Below are positions 17,804 to 27,116 of a stretch of DNA of 64,000 nt, in pieces; within the stretch, counting starts at the first letter, position 1; each line of letters opens with the position of its first letter. The DNA comes from Psychrobacter sp. P11G3 (lineage in GTDB: Bacteria > Pseudomonadota > Gammaproteobacteria > Pseudomonadales > Moraxellaceae). The stretch is from positions 2,589,298 to 2,653,297 of the forward strand of contig NZ_CM003596.1 in assembly GCF_001435845.1 (NCBI RefSeq), in the 5' to 3' direction. The notes below the pieces were generated by a model. It ran no database searches. It had not been told where the DNA came from and saw only the letters and a list, made by a program, of their open reading frames with translations. Both the position numbers and the translations under genes were made by a program.

Positions 17804-19120
17804 ATGACTTCTCAAGACAACCAAAACGAAATAACTATTTCTCAAGATAGTTTAGATAGCCAAGCTGCTACTCTTGATCCAGTAGCTATTGATCCAATAG
17901 CTGTTGCTCAAAACGCTAATGAACGAACAGCTAGTGAGCAAATTGACCTAGCTCATATTGATATTGCCACTATTACAGATACTGCTAATTTGCCTCAGCC
18001 AAGTTTGCAGCCGATACAGCAAGCGACTTATAAAGCCAATGCGACTGATTTTATCGTTAATGAGCTATTGCCATTAGACTTCACTGGTGAAGGTGAGCAT
18101 TTATGGTTGCATATCGAAAAATCAGGCATGAATACTGCTTATCTGGCGAAACTACTGTCAGAGTGGGCAGACATTCCATTGCGTGATGTTGGCTACTCAG
18201 GGCTGAAGGATCGTCATGCGTTGACGACCCAATGGTTCAGTTTGCGTATACCAAAGAAGCAATTACCGCCTACTGAGTTTGCACCAGTGGACATCGGCGA
18301 AAATGAGACTGTCACTATCCTTGCGCAGCACTGGCACAATAAAAAGCTCAATCGCGGTACGCACCGTGCCAATCAGTTTGTTATTACTTTACGTGATATC
18401 CAGTTTGCGAGCGCTAGTGACGAAAATGGCGAAAATGACGCATTACCCGAGCAACCACTATCTGCAAAAGAGGCCGTCGAGCAGCATCTAACGCGCATTG
18501 GCAAAAACGGTGTACCCAATTATTTTGGTCCACAGCGTTTTGGCCGTCAGGGTAACAACGTCAGAGAAGCTTTATCACTGTTTGCTCGTCCACCGCGAGA
18601 GCCTCGCCCGCAACCAAAAAAGAGCAAACGTAAGCGTGCCCCGCGCGAGCAAAATACGATGGAATTGTCTGCTGCACGTAGCTTGATATTTAATGAGATA
18701 TTGGCAGCGCGAGTGCGTAATGGCAGTTGGAACACTGGCCTAGCAGGTGAAGTGTTCAATTTAGATGGTTCAGGATCGATATTCACTAGTGAGACACTAG
18801 ATGATACGTTGCATGCTCGTATTGACAGTGGCGATATTCATCCAACTGCTGTGCTATGGGGCACGGGTAACGATAAAGTCACTGGTAGCGCTGCAGATTC
18901 AGAGTCCACGGTAGTACAACACAGCCCCCTACTCATGCAACTAGCAACTGGATTAGAGCAGCACGATATTAAGGCGCAAAGACGAGCGCTACGTCTACCG
19001 ATTGAGGCGTTAAGTTGGGAGTGGTCGGACGATCAAACACTGGTATTAAACTTTACTTTGACTACGGGTAGCTTTGCCACAAGTGTGCTCGCAAGCTTGG
19101 TACAGCAGTTGATATCTTGA
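17804..19120 (+). CDS. truD: tRNA pseudouridine(13) synthase
   Basis: Converts U13 of tRNA to pseudouridine. The catalytic motif GLKDRHALT holds Asp136. The upstream strand FIVNELLPLDFTGEGEHLW and the NYFGPQRFGRQGNN motif are both typical of TruD. The TruD core begins near residue 70, so about 60 acidic, Gln/Ala-rich residues precede it. They include an in-frame 15-base duplication (17876-17890 and 17891-17905, giving DPVAI then DPIAV). A later non-ATG start cannot be ruled out, as the ribosome site before 17804 is weak. A basic insert (KKSKRKRAPR) lies mid-protein. Confidence 0.92.
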   Translation: MTSQDNQNEITISQDSLDSQAATLDPVAIDPIAVAQNANERTASEQIDLAHIDIATITDTANLPQPSLQPIQQATYKANATDFIVNELLPLDFTGEGEHLWLHIEKSGMNTAYLAKLLSEWADIPLRDVGYSGLKDRHALTTQWFSLRIPKKQLPPTEFAPVDIGENETVTILAQHWHNKKLNRGTHRANQFVITLRDIQFASASDENGENDALPEQPLSAKEAVEQHLTRIGKNGVPNYFGPQRFGRQGNNVREALSLFARPPREPRPQPKKSKRKRAPREQNTMELSAARSLIFNEILAARVRNGSWNTGLAGEVFNLDGSGSIFTSETLDDTLHARIDSGDIHPTAVLWGTGNDKVTGSAADSESTVVQHSPLLMQLATGLEQHDIKAQRRALRLPIEALSWEWSDDQTLVLNFTLTTGSFATSVLASLVQQLIS

Positions 19121-19175
19121 TTGGATGGATGAATAAATGAAACTGGTCTCTAAATTGGAATAATCAATAGAATAT

Positions 19176-19218
19176 CAACCATACCGATAACACTTACACA
19201 GTGTTATCGGTATGGTTG
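19176..19218. terminator. Perfect 19-bp inverted repeat between convergent truD and diguanylate cyclase genes
   Basis: CAACCATACCGATAACACT (19176-19194) and its exact complement (19200-19218) flank a 5-base loop. The position, between two converging stops, suggests a bidirectional terminator. Neither side has a T-run, so it may stop polymerase poorly or act as an RNA-stabilising hairpin. Confidence 0.6.
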
Positions 19219-19229
19219 TTGATTAGCGG

Positions 19230-20657
19230 CTAACGGCTTTTGTAAAGCGATTGCTTACCGCCTTTTTTTTCGGCCCACATTTCATTTGCACTGACAACTT
19301 GATTACGACCACGGTGCTTGGCCTCATACAAGGCTTTATCTGCTGTACTAATCAAACGCTGGCAAATATCACTAGGCAGCTTTTGTATTGAGGCAATTTG
19401 GCTTTCCGCGCGCTGAGTAGCAATCGGCTTGATAAGAGGTGACGTTCGAGCAACGGTCTTTTGCTGCGTAATCTTTTCATACCCTTGGACAATACAATCT
19501 CGCTCTTCATGAGTTAAGGTATATAGCCCAAAGCTCGCTGTCACATTAAAATCAGCCAGACCTTCAATCTTCATGACATGCTCAGCAATGTTGAGGCGTA
19601 GTTGCTCGGCAATCATCATAGCACTATCATGCTTCGTGTCTGGTAGTACAATTAAAAACTCTTCGCCGCCGTAACGACTGATAATTGACTCATCTGTTAA
19701 CGACTGCGCTAGCGTCTGCGATATTTCAATCAGAACCTGATCACCTACGTCGTGACCATAATTATCGTTGATCTGTTTGAACCAATCTAAATCTAACAGC
19801 ATGACGCTTAAGTCTTGATATTCTCGCACAGTAGCCAAAGCATACTTCATTTTTTTCAGACCATAACGGCGGTTTTTCAGCTGGGTCAACTCATCTTGAT
19901 TGGCATGTCGTAGGGTTTCTCTCCTACTGTCATCTAATGACACTAACAAAATACGAAACATATAAATGATAAAAATAGCTTTTGGTAGCGACATATAAAT
20001 ATGGGTAGAGCGCCACAAAAGGTTGGAAGATTGACGCAGGTGATTAAGACCCTCCCAGGTCAACGCCTCATTTTTGATGATAGTCATATCACTATAAGTC
20101 ATATAACTATGAATACTAGGAGGAAGCGTGGTGGCTGTAAGTTGGCGTAGATTGGGTATCGTAATACCAAAATGAGGAAGCAGCGATACTGCTAAGATCG
20201 CTATAATTTGCCCTATAAATGCTCGCCAAACATAATTCCGATTAACGAGCATCATTCCTAGCATAGCACCACCTACTAGTGATACACCCGTTACAAGACT
20301 ACTATGCCCTAATATGGTGACAATAAAAGTAATATAGACACTATAAATAGTGATGAGCAAAGCTTGCCATATGTTCAGATTGCTACTGATGCTTCTAACT
20401 GGCGAAAAACGACTGGACATCCATAGCAAAAAAACAACAACTATAGACACGCTAATCCATACTAGATAGAGCAGGTTGATATCAATGTAAACACTATAAG
20501 TATCGCGGCGATACCATACAAATAAGCACCATAACCAATGTGAAAAAACCTCCATCATCATAAATGCTGCTAGTAGAGCCGTCCTATCAGCAGCCTCCCA
20601 CTCAAAAACAGCCTTAGAAAGCTCTCTGTGGCCTAGATAGAACTTATATACAGCCAT
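19230..20657 (-). CDS. Membrane-bound diguanylate cyclase (GGDEF)
   Basis: Probable c-di-GMP synthase of 475 residues. The first 240 residues hold about seven to eight membrane segments with no known sensor name. The GGDEF domain follows, with RYGGEEF at about 326-331 (GGEEF is an active form) and LLDLDWFKQINDNYGHDVGD before it. The inhibitory RxxD site is missing (Thr and Ser stand where Arg and Asp would be), so product feedback at that site is unlikely. Some 45 extra residues (about 390-435) split the end of the domain before ADKALYEAKHRGRN. No phosphodiesterase (EAL) domain is present. Confidence 0.88.
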   Translation of the reverse strand: MAVYKFYLGHRELSKAVFEWEAADRTALLAAFMMMEVFSHWLWCLFVWYRRDTYSVYIDINLLYLVWISVSIVVVFLLWMSSRFSPVRSISSNLNIWQALLITIYSVYITFIVTILGHSSLVTGVSLVGGAMLGMMLVNRNYVWRAFIGQIIAILAVSLLPHFGITIPNLRQLTATTLPPSIHSYMTYSDMTIIKNEALTWEGLNHLRQSSNLLWRSTHIYMSLPKAIFIIYMFRILLVSLDDSRRETLRHANQDELTQLKNRRYGLKKMKYALATVREYQDLSVMLLDLDWFKQINDNYGHDVGDQVLIEISQTLAQSLTDESIISRYGGEEFLIVLPDTKHDSAMMIAEQLRLNIAEHVMKIEGLADFNVTASFGLYTLTHEERDCIVQGYEKITQQKTVARTSPLIKPIATQRAESQIASIQKLPSDICQRLISTADKALYEAKHRGRNQVVSANEMWAEKKGGKQSLYKSR

Positions 20658-20827
20658 AATGCACTACCGCAGATAGTCAAATTTATAGAGTTAAAAAATA
20701 GTGAGCCGTGAGCCACAATTAAGGTCTATTCAGTGTGGCAATTTATACCTGAATTATCAATCTGTTTTACGCATTTATTTCCCAATAATTTCTCTATGAA
20801 TGTAATTGTGTTTATGTACCCCTTTTT

Positions 20828-20855
20828 GGCCTTATTAATCATGATAAATAAGGCC
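20828..20855. other. Hairpin downstream of the RNase AM gene
   Basis: GGCCTTATT (20828-20836) pairs perfectly with AATAAGGCC (20847-20855). It lies between the RNase AM stop and the start of the diguanylate cyclase gene, both on the minus strand. There is no T-run, so it is either a weak terminator or a structure in the cyclase upstream region. Confidence 0.4.
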
Positions 20856-20863
20856 CTATCACT

Positions 20864-20908
20864 ATTGGAAGTAACCTCATTAGAAATAACCTTATTAGAA
20901 GTAACTGT
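20864..20908 (+). repeat. 15-bp tandem repeat, three units
   Basis: Units at 20864, 20879 and 20894 with an exact 15-base period; the best-kept copies are ATTAGAAATAACCTT and ATTAGAAGTAAC. Located just past the RNase AM stop. The apparent short reading frame across it is a product of the repeat. Confidence 0.7.
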
Positions 20909-20928
20909 AAAAAGTTAAATCCTACTCA

Positions 20929-21810
20929 CTAAGCAAGCGTTGCAAAAGACTCCCAAACCCCTTGCTGATCATCATTTAAAGTAGGAACATCGCCCAAACG
21001 TCGCCAAGGCATGTTACTACCATGGAAATCACTACCTATAGATGCCGCAAGACCATGCTCAGCAAGACTACGGTCGACCATTCTGCGGGTACTAATTGGC
21101 TCACTAGTGGCTGGTAGTTCACAAGCATCCCCGCCAAGCTGCGCAAACTCTTCGATCAGTTTACGCACGCGTGTCGCTGATAGTTGATATCGCGTGGGAT
21201 GTGCGAGCACCGCTTTGCCGCCGCAAGCATGAATCAGCTCGATACCATGCTGCATCGTCAACGCCTCGATTGCTACATAGGCAGGTTTATTATCTGCTAG
21301 GTACTTATCAAAGGCTTTTTGAACGGTTTTGACTTCACCGCGCTCAAACAATACCTGTCCAATATGGGCGCGGCCGACTGCTTGAGGGTTACCGCCTGCT
21401 TTATCGAGCACTGCCTGCCATAGCTCATCATAATTAATATTCAATAGCTCACTCAATTTTTCGGCGATACGCTGACCACGAGTGGCCCGACTGTCTTGCA
21501 GTTGCTGCAGCGTTGCGTGCATTTTTTCGCGATCAGTAAAGTCCAGTCCAAGTACATGAATAATTTTATTGGTAGACTTATTCTTTCCGTAACCACCGCT
21601 TAATGTATGTTCACAGCTGATTTCAACGCCATTAATAATTTGCATATCGCAGGCACTGGCAGCGTCTCTCGCCTCGTCAATCCCTGCCAGCGTGTCATGG
21701 TCAGTCAACGCCAATACATTGATGCCCGCTGAATGAGCACGTTGTATGACCTCAGTCGGTGCATAGGTACCATCTGAACAAGTACTGTGGCAATGTAAGT
21801 CGATTTTCAT
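20929..21810 (-). CDS. rnm: PHP-domain nuclease/phosphatase, RNase AM (YciV/TrpH family)
   Basis: Metal-dependent phosphoesterase of 293 residues. E. coli RNase AM (YciV) trims 5' ends of rRNA and degrades oligonucleotides and 3',5'-bisphosphonucleotides. The PHP motifs are clear: DLHCHSTCSDGT at 4-15, LALTDHDTLAG at about 32-42, then VEISCEH, KAVLAHPTRY and GSDFHG, which supply the His/Asp/Glu metal ligands. The length is as in the family. It has its own start with no close upstream gene. yciB, yciI and mnmC follow on the other strand, a linkage seen in related genomes as far as I recall. Confidence 0.88.
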   Translation of the reverse strand: MKIDLHCHSTCSDGTYAPTEVIQRAHSAGINVLALTDHDTLAGIDEARDAASACDMQIINGVEISCEHTLSGGYGKNKSTNKIIHVLGLDFTDREKMHATLQQLQDSRATRGQRIAEKLSELLNINYDELWQAVLDKAGGNPQAVGRAHIGQVLFERGEVKTVQKAFDKYLADNKPAYVAIEALTMQHGIELIHACGGKAVLAHPTRYQLSATRVRKLIEEFAQLGGDACELPATSEPISTRRMVDRSLAEHGLAASIGSDFHGSNMPWRRLGDVPTLNDDQQGVWESFATLA

Positions 21811-22101
21811 AAGCTGAGCCTTAAAATGTTAAATAAAATAAGAGTAGAATAAAAGCTAGTGAGCAGATAATCATTATTACGATTATGTGCGTTGTAGTTT
21901 GTCTTGATGATTCTGTAGATTTAGCAGTTATCGGTGCTGTATTTGTGTTTATATTTGGCCAGTGGCATAGTCATCAAGCGCAATAAGAAAGTATTACTCT
22001 GTAGGTCGCGTATATCGCATGATTATCGTGTTGATTGCTTTTTTTTGGTGCAGTAGACGTGTAAACTACCCCATACGTTTTTGTTGGACATACCCTTTGC
22101 T

Positions 22102-22653
22102 ATGAAAGCATTATTAGACTTTATTCCCTTAATTGCCTTTTTTATCGCGGCGCGTTATAACGGTATTTTAGCAGCGGCAGGGGCTTTGCTCGTCGCCACT
22201 ATTATTGTTTACGCCATTCATTTTATTCGTCAAAAGGGTAAGTTTGATAAGCAGCAATGGGTTGTCTTATTATTAACGATTTTATTCTGCGGCGGCACAT
22301 TACTGCTGCGTGATGATATTTATTTGCGTTGGAAGTCGCCCATTATCAATGGTATTTTTGCGTTGACGCTATTCGTCAGTGCCGCTATTAATAAGCCATT
22401 GATGCAGCTTGCTATGAAAGAGGTATTTACCCTGACGCTTAGCGGCTGGAAAAAGCTGACCGTTGCTTGGGCATTGTTTTTTGCCCTAATGGCTGTACTA
22501 CATTATATCACAGCGTTCACAATGTCAGATGAAGCATGGATCAACTTTAAGACCTATGGCTGGATTCCGATTATGCTGGTGTTTGTCGTGGCTCAATTTG
22601 CCGTGTTGAAAAAGCATCTCAACCCTGCCCTAACAGACAAAGCCAATAAATAG
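22102..22653 (+). CDS. yciB: Inner membrane-spanning septation protein YciB
   Basis: Integral membrane protein of 183 residues with about five helices, implicated in cell-envelope synthesis and septation (also called IspZ or septation protein A). It opens MKALLDFIPLIAFFIAARY, the canonical start of the family, and contains RWKSPIINGIFALTLF mid-protein. The reading frame extends upstream to a TTG, but the ATG at 22102 restores the family N-terminus. A hairpin follows the stop (22667-22700), and yciI comes next. Confidence 0.92.
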   Translation: MKALLDFIPLIAFFIAARYNGILAAAGALLVATIIVYAIHFIRQKGKFDKQQWVVLLLTILFCGGTLLLRDDIYLRWKSPIINGIFALTLFVSAAINKPLMQLAMKEVFTLTLSGWKKLTVAWALFFALMAVLHYITAFTMSDEAWINFKTYGWIPIMLVFVVAQFAVLKKHLNPALTDKANK

Positions 22654-22666
22654 TTTCTGTTGCCTT

Positions 22667-22700
22667 GTCATGGCAGCAATCACAATTTTGTTGCTATGAC
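22667..22700 (+). terminator. Hairpin after yciB
   Basis: GTCATGGCAGCAA (22667-22679) pairs with TTGTTGCTATGAC (22688-22700) using two G-U pairs. There is only a short T stretch, so termination may be partial and yciI may be read through. Confidence 0.5.
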
Positions 22701-22750
22701 GTTTATACTAAGCTCACCATTACTTTTTTATTATTCACTAAGGAAGTCTC

Positions 22751-23077
22751 ATGTCTTTATTTGCAATCATTGGTCATGACGTAGCTAATAGCAGTGCACA
22801 ACGTCTGATCACTCGTACTGAACATATTGAACGCTTAAAAGCGCTGCACCAAGAGGGACGCCTCGTTATCGCAGGTCCAACGCCTATCGAGCATGGCAAG
22901 AGTGATATGTCAGGCAGCTTAATCATTGCAGATTTTGACTCTATCGAAGCGGCTCAAGCATGGGCAAACGATGAGCCTTACTTACGTGATGGCGTGTATA
23001 GTCATGTCGATATCAAACCATTTGTTCAAGCATTGCCAGCACCAACTGATAGCAACAATCAAGTAGCTGCATCGTGA
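22751..23077 (+). CDS. yciI: YciI family protein
   Basis: Small protein of 108 residues with the YciI (YCII-related) fold, a dimeric alpha/beta barrel of unclear function. LFAIIGHDVAN opens the fold, RTEHIERLKALHQEGRLVIAGP matches the family helix-strand core, and SIEAAQAWANDEPY supplies the conserved 'DPF/DPY'-like segment, here NDEPY. The last 20 residues are extra. AAGGAAG precedes the ATG. The next gene overlaps its stop codon (GTGA), so the two are coupled. Confidence 0.85.
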   Translation: MSLFAIIGHDVANSSAQRLITRTEHIERLKALHQEGRLVIAGPTPIEHGKSDMSGSLIIADFDSIEAAQAWANDEPYLRDGVYSHVDIKPFVQALPAPTDSNNQVAAS

Positions 23078-23523
23078 TCCAGAGAGTCTCTTTTTCACCT
23101 ACCTGCTTCTACAAAAGTGCCCTGATTGGTCTCATGTTAGCGACAGCCGTTTCGGCGCAGGCTGCACCTACTGCGCCCATAACACCTGCTGTCGATGCAA
23201 CCGATCCGACAGCAGTGCTGCCGCTGACTGGGCCAGTAGCGGCGCGCGCTTTGCCAACGAAAAACTCAGCTTTAGATATCAATGATACCTTGGCGGCACA
23301 GTTACAACCATCTACTAAAGCATTGTCAGCTGCCAATCAAGAATTGCTTAGCCGTAATGCACAACTACAGCGTCAAGTGAACGACTTGCAGACCCAAGTA
23401 AATGTCTTGGTTTACGAAAGTAAAGGACAGTTATTTCTATATGGTGCGTTTACCGTTTTGATCAGCTTGTTAGTCGGCATTTTTGTCTCGTGGTTAGTAT
23501 TTGTCCGCCGTGAACGCTGGTAG
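23074..23523 (+). CDS. Secreted or periplasmic protein with coiled coil and C-terminal membrane anchor, unknown
   Basis: 149 residues from a GTG that overlaps the yciI stop. An N-terminal signal peptide (hydrophobic ALIGLMLATAVSAQA, cleavage expected after AQA) is followed by a Pro/Ala/Thr-rich stretch. A heptad-rich helix (about 90-118, ending RQVNDLQTQVNVLVY) and one membrane helix (FTVLISLLVGIFVSWLVF) lie at the C-terminus with a short basic tail. The expected topology is periplasmic body, single anchor, cytoplasmic tail. No family recognised. Coupling to yciI and closeness to yciB hint at an envelope role (inference). Confidence 0.7.
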   Translation: MIQRVSFSPTCFYKSALIGLMLATAVSAQAAPTAPITPAVDATDPTAVLPLTGPVAARALPTKNSALDINDTLAAQLQPSTKALSAANQELLSRNAQLQRQVNDLQTQVNVLVYESKGQLFLYGAFTVLISLLVGIFVSWLVFVRRERW

Positions 23524-23647
23524 CGTCAGCTTTGCTAGCACTGACTTGCATTATTCTGCTTCGCTGCGTCTGACCAAATGTCGATATCATTGATCCGTCA
23601 CTGCTGATCGTTGAGCTACCGTTACTGATATTCCTAAGAAATGCCTC

Positions 23648-25699
23648 ATGTCTACCGCTAATCATCAAAACCCTGAACATTTAAACGTTATCATACCTGC
23701 CAAGATTGACTGGCAGACGGATGATACTGGCAATATGGTGCCAGTATCAGGTGAGTTTGGGGATGTGTATTTTTCTCATGCGGATGGTTTGGCAGAGACA
23801 CGTCACGTGTTTCTAGAGCACAATCAGTTACCAGAGCGTTTAGCATATCTGGCATCAAAGCAATGCTTTACGATTGCTGAGCTAGGCTTCGGAACTGGGC
23901 TTAATCTACTAGCAACGTGGCAATTGTGGCGACAACTGCGTGAAACCAATCCGCAATTAGCAACGGCTCGTCTGCACTTTATTACTACTGAAAAGTTCCC
24001 TATACCGCTAGCGGATTTGACGCAGATACTTGCGTTATGGGGTCAGCGCGCACCGGAGCTAATGGCATTTATTGAGCCACTTTTGGCTGCATATCCGCCC
24101 CTAATTGCAGGCTGTCATCGTTTAAGTTTTTCTCATGATAACTTAACCGTCGATATGTGGCTTGGTGATGCTGCAGAAAGTCTAAGCAAACTGGCATTAG
24201 ACCATTCTAACCAGCATACACCTTATATTGATGCTTGGTTTTTAGATGGTTTTGCGCCTTCTTGCAACAGCACCTTGTGGGCTGAAAGTATCTTTGCACA
24301 AATGCAGCGCCTATCACGCCCTCATACGACTGCCGCTACTTATAGCTGTGCAGGTATCGTCAAGCGCGGACTAAAACAACATGGCTTTCAAATTAAAAAA
24401 GTCAGAGGTTTTGGTCGAAAGCGAGAAATGCTAACGGCCATTATTACCAATGCAGAAAATGGTGATACTGATAGTGTTAATGAAGGTCGCGATGCAAAGC
24501 AGGAAACAACTTATAGCACATTTGAACACACTGTCGTCATTGGTGCAGGTGTCTCAGGGTTGCTCACAGCTTGGTCGCTTGCCAATCGTGGTATTACTGT
24601 CACTTTATTAGATAAATCAGCGCCCTTAGCAGGTGCATCGGGCAATCCTAGAGCATTACTTGCGCCCAAAATGACGCCGATCCACCATGTTGACGAGCAT
24701 CTGCATACCATAGGCTATCTCCATAGCAGCAGGCTATATCGAGACCTTAATCAAACAGCCGTACAGCTTCATACAGCACCGATACTTGAACTGACTGGCG
24801 CCCTTGATTTACTCATAAAAGCCAATATCGGTACAGAACAAATTGCCAACTATCCTGATGAGATGGCGACCACTCTATCGCATGAGCAAGCACAGATTAC
24901 TAGTGGCCTAAAAGAGCAGGACTTATCAAAGAACTTGTACTTACCTCAGTCTGGCTTAGTCAATCCACAAGCATTAAAAGACATCATACTAACTCATCCA
25001 CTCATTCGCTTTCAGCAGTTAGAAGTGAATAAAATCAACGAGACTGAGCAGGAAGTTCGTATCGAAGGTATCGATGAAAACCGTAATACTGTCACTATGA
25101 CTGCTGATAATATCGTCATTTGCGCGGCTTTTGAGAGTCATCAATTGGATCAGCGTATTTTTGATTGCCGTAAAATTCGTGGGCAGCTGTCTTGGTTTAC
25201 GCCCTCAACGGAGCAACTATCAAAGCTACCTAAAATACCGCTTAAATATAGTGGTTACTGTGCGCTGTTCAACGCGCAGACTGGAGATGATGAGTTAAAT
25301 ACAGTCGTCGCTGATAGGCCCTATTTATTGCTCGGCGCGAGTTTTATCCGCAATGACACAAGTACTGACATACGTCCTGAAGAGCATCAAATTAGCCGAG
25401 ACAAGCTCATCACTGCTATTCCTGAAATGGCATCTATTATTCCGGCGGATACGAGTCTGTGGCAGGGACGAGCTGGCATTCGCACCCAAACGCCTGATTA
25501 CCATCCTATCGTTGGACAATTGGCAAACAGTCAGCGGATATGGACAATAAGTGCGATGGGCGCAAAGGGTTATGCATTGGCACCTATTTGCGCTGAAGCG
25601 TTAGTAGATATGGTGCTAGGGTCATTTGCACCACTGTCAGAGGCAATGCTCGCACGCCTATCACCCAATCGTACACGTTTACAAACGCCGCTTGTTTAA
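23648..25699 (+). CDS. mnmC: Bifunctional tRNA mnm5s2U34 methyltransferase / FAD-dependent cmnm5s2U oxidoreductase
   Basis: Completes the mnm5s2U modification at the wobble base of certain tRNAs. The N-terminal half (about 1-260) is a SAM methyltransferase with [14 protein letters not shown] as the SAM motif and [13 protein letters not shown] as the catalytic segment. The C-terminal half is an FAD oxidase with [19 protein letters not shown] near residue 300 and [12 protein letters not shown] near the end. The 683-residue length is normal for fused MnmC. The start codon is not preceded by a strong ribosome site. Confidence 0.95.
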   Translation: MSTANHQNPEHLNVIIPAKIDWQTDDTGNMVPVSGEFGDVYFSHADGLAETRHVFLEHNQLPERLAYLASKQCFTIAELGFGTGLNLLATWQLWRQLRETNPQLATARLHFITTEKFPIPLADLTQILALWGQRAPELMAFIEPLLAAYPPLIAGCHRLSFSHDNLTVDMWLGDAAESLSKLALDHSNQHTPYIDAWFLDGFAPSCNSTLWAESIFAQMQRLSRPHTTAATYSCAGIVKRGLKQHGFQIKKVRGFGRKREMLTAIITNAENGDTDSVNEGRDAKQETTYSTFEHTVVIGAGVSGLLTAWSLANRGITVTLLDKSAPLAGASGNPRALLAPKMTPIHHVDEHLHTIGYLHSSRLYRDLNQTAVQLHTAPILELTGALDLLIKANIGTEQIANYPDEMATTLSHEQAQITSGLKEQDLSKNLYLPQSGLVNPQALKDIILTHPLIRFQQLEVNKINETEQEVRIEGIDENRNTVTMTADNIVICAAFESHQLDQRIFDCRKIRGQLSWFTPSTEQLSKLPKIPLKYSGYCALFNAQTGDDELNTVVADRPYLLLGASFIRNDTSTDIRPEEHQISRDKLITAIPEMASIIPADTSLWQGRAGIRTQTPDYHPIVGQLANSQRIWTISAMGAKGYALAPICAEALVDMVLGSFAPLSEAMLARLSPNRTRLQTPLV

Positions 25700-25804
25700 G
25701 AATAAATAAATGGCTCTTGTGTAAATAACAGCAACGATTTCCATAGTTCATACTGTCTTATGATATCTTAATTTGATGTCGACTCTAATAATGAGATATA
25801 CCCT

Positions 25805-26239
25805 ATGAGCTATTACCAAACCACCTTTACTCTACCTGCCTATGCGCGCGGCATTCATATCATTACTCCGAAGGTTGAAAAAGCGATTTCTCAGCTGCTA
25901 CCTCGTTCTGCCAAGGTAGGGTTGGTTCATCTATTTTTGCTGCATACGTCAGCCAGTCTTGCGATCAATGAAAATGCTGATCCAGATGTCAGACTAGATA
26001 CAGATGATTGGCTCAATAAAATCGCACCAGAAGACCAGCCAGAGTATCGCCATACCTTAGAAGGCTCAGACGACTTGCCAGCGCATCTCAAAAGCATGAT
26101 GCTTGGAGTAAGCTTGACTATACCGCTTGTCGATGGTCAGTTAGGTCTAGGCATGTGGCAAGGTATTTACTTATGTGAGCATAGAGACCTGCCAGAATAT
26201 GGCGGACAGCGTAAGCTGGTGATTACGGTAAATACGTAA
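25805..26239 (+). CDS. YjbQ family (UPF0047) protein
   Basis: Compact protein of 144 residues. LFLLHTSASLAINENADPDV is the family signature (HTSA...ENAD). DLPAHLKSMMLG and GTWQGIYLCEHR-like GMWQGIYLCEHRD complete the conserved core, which binds a metal through His residues. Members of UPF0047 have been reported to have weak thiamine-phosphate synthase activity in E. coli, but the physiological role is unsettled. It is a single gene between mnmC and a lipoprotein gene on the same strand. Confidence 0.88.
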   Translation: MSYYQTTFTLPAYARGIHIITPKVEKAISQLLPRSAKVGLVHLFLLHTSASLAINENADPDVRLDTDDWLNKIAPEDQPEYRHTLEGSDDLPAHLKSMMLGVSLTIPLVDGQLGLGMWQGIYLCEHRDLPEYGGQRKLVITVNT

Positions 26240-26321
26240 TAATATACTGTCAATAAATAGCAGGTTGACCCTTGCAAATTGCTACATCTACGTAGAGCGC
26301 TATTAACGGATAAAGCTGATT

Positions 26322-26966
26322 ATGAATAACTCTCTCTCAAAAACACTAAACTTACGAAGACCTAAACTGCTTTATCGTACGGCTCCTGCTACTTTCTTGA
26401 GCCTGTTGCTACTGACTGCTTGTCAAAAAGATCCAGAACCTGAAGCAATTGATACAACTACAGCTGAGACCTCAACGCAAACTACGCCAGTAACGACCAA
26501 TATCAATGTAGATGCAGCTGAAGATAGCAATGCAGATGACGCTAAAAATGTAGCGCAGACCGATACTGATTCAGAACGTGATATGAGCTTAACGGAGTTA
26601 GATAAAGATCTTGGTGTTACTACATCTACGGCAAATGATAGCGCTGAAAAGCCTAATCCAGAACAAGCTATCAAAGGCGCACAAATCACTGATGTCCGTT
26701 ATAAAAGTGCAGCAGGTGAGAATTTGTCCGTAGTCTTTGAGACGTCGGCAGCTGGTATGCTTAACGCTATCATTACTCGTCCCAACCAGCCAAAAATGAC
26801 ATTGAGCGCACCAGAAGGCCAAGGCAACAATCCTACTTATCAATCAGCTGACGGTAGTATCCAACTCGTCAGTCATGCTGGTGGCGGTACTATCGACCTT
26901 ATCCGAAACAATAAAGTCACCAGCTTTGATGCCGTCAGTGCTGAAGCAGAAGTCATCACTGAATAA
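26322..26966 (+). CDS. Acidic envelope lipoprotein, unknown
   Basis: The 214 residues begin with a signal peptide whose lipobox LLTAC places the lipidated residue at Cys34. The next 80 residues are low-complexity, rich in Asp, Glu, Thr and Ala, a typical flexible tether. The remaining 100 residues look folded: strands around ITDVRYKSAAGENLSVVFE, then MTLSAPEGQGNNPTYQSADG and IDLIRNNKVTSFDAV. The pattern recalls small periplasmic beta domains, but I cannot name a family. It is closed by the terminator at 27010-27047. Confidence 0.7.
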   Translation: MNNSLSKTLNLRRPKLLYRTAPATFLSLLLLTACQKDPEPEAIDTTTAETSTQTTPVTTNINVDAAEDSNADDAKNVAQTDTDSERDMSLTELDKDLGVTTSTANDSAEKPNPEQAIKGAQITDVRYKSAAGENLSVVFETSAAGMLNAIITRPNQPKMTLSAPEGQGNNPTYQSADGSIQLVSHAGGGTIDLIRNNKVTSFDAVSAEAEVITE

Positions 26967-27009
26967 AGTCTGAGGCGGCCTTTATTTCAATGCCCTATTT
27001 GAAACCATA

Positions 27010-27047
27010 AAAAAGGCGGCAAACGCTATTATCGTTGCCGCCTTTTT
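27010..27047. terminator. Bidirectional intrinsic terminator between convergent genes
   Basis: AAAAAGGCGGCAA (27010-27022) pairs perfectly with TTGCCGCCTTTTT (27035-27047), giving T-runs on both strands. It serves the lipoprotein gene and the DUF4112 gene. Confidence 0.88.
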
Positions 27048-27116
27048 CGTTTCTGCGTATTGCTCTGTACTGACTTGTCTCTACTGAGCTGTCTAATGAG
27101 TGATGAGTGATTGTAT

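Noticed and set aside
20733..20918. 61-residue plus-strand frame
   Set aside because: Its C-terminus is the translation of a 15-bp tandem repeat; no start signal.
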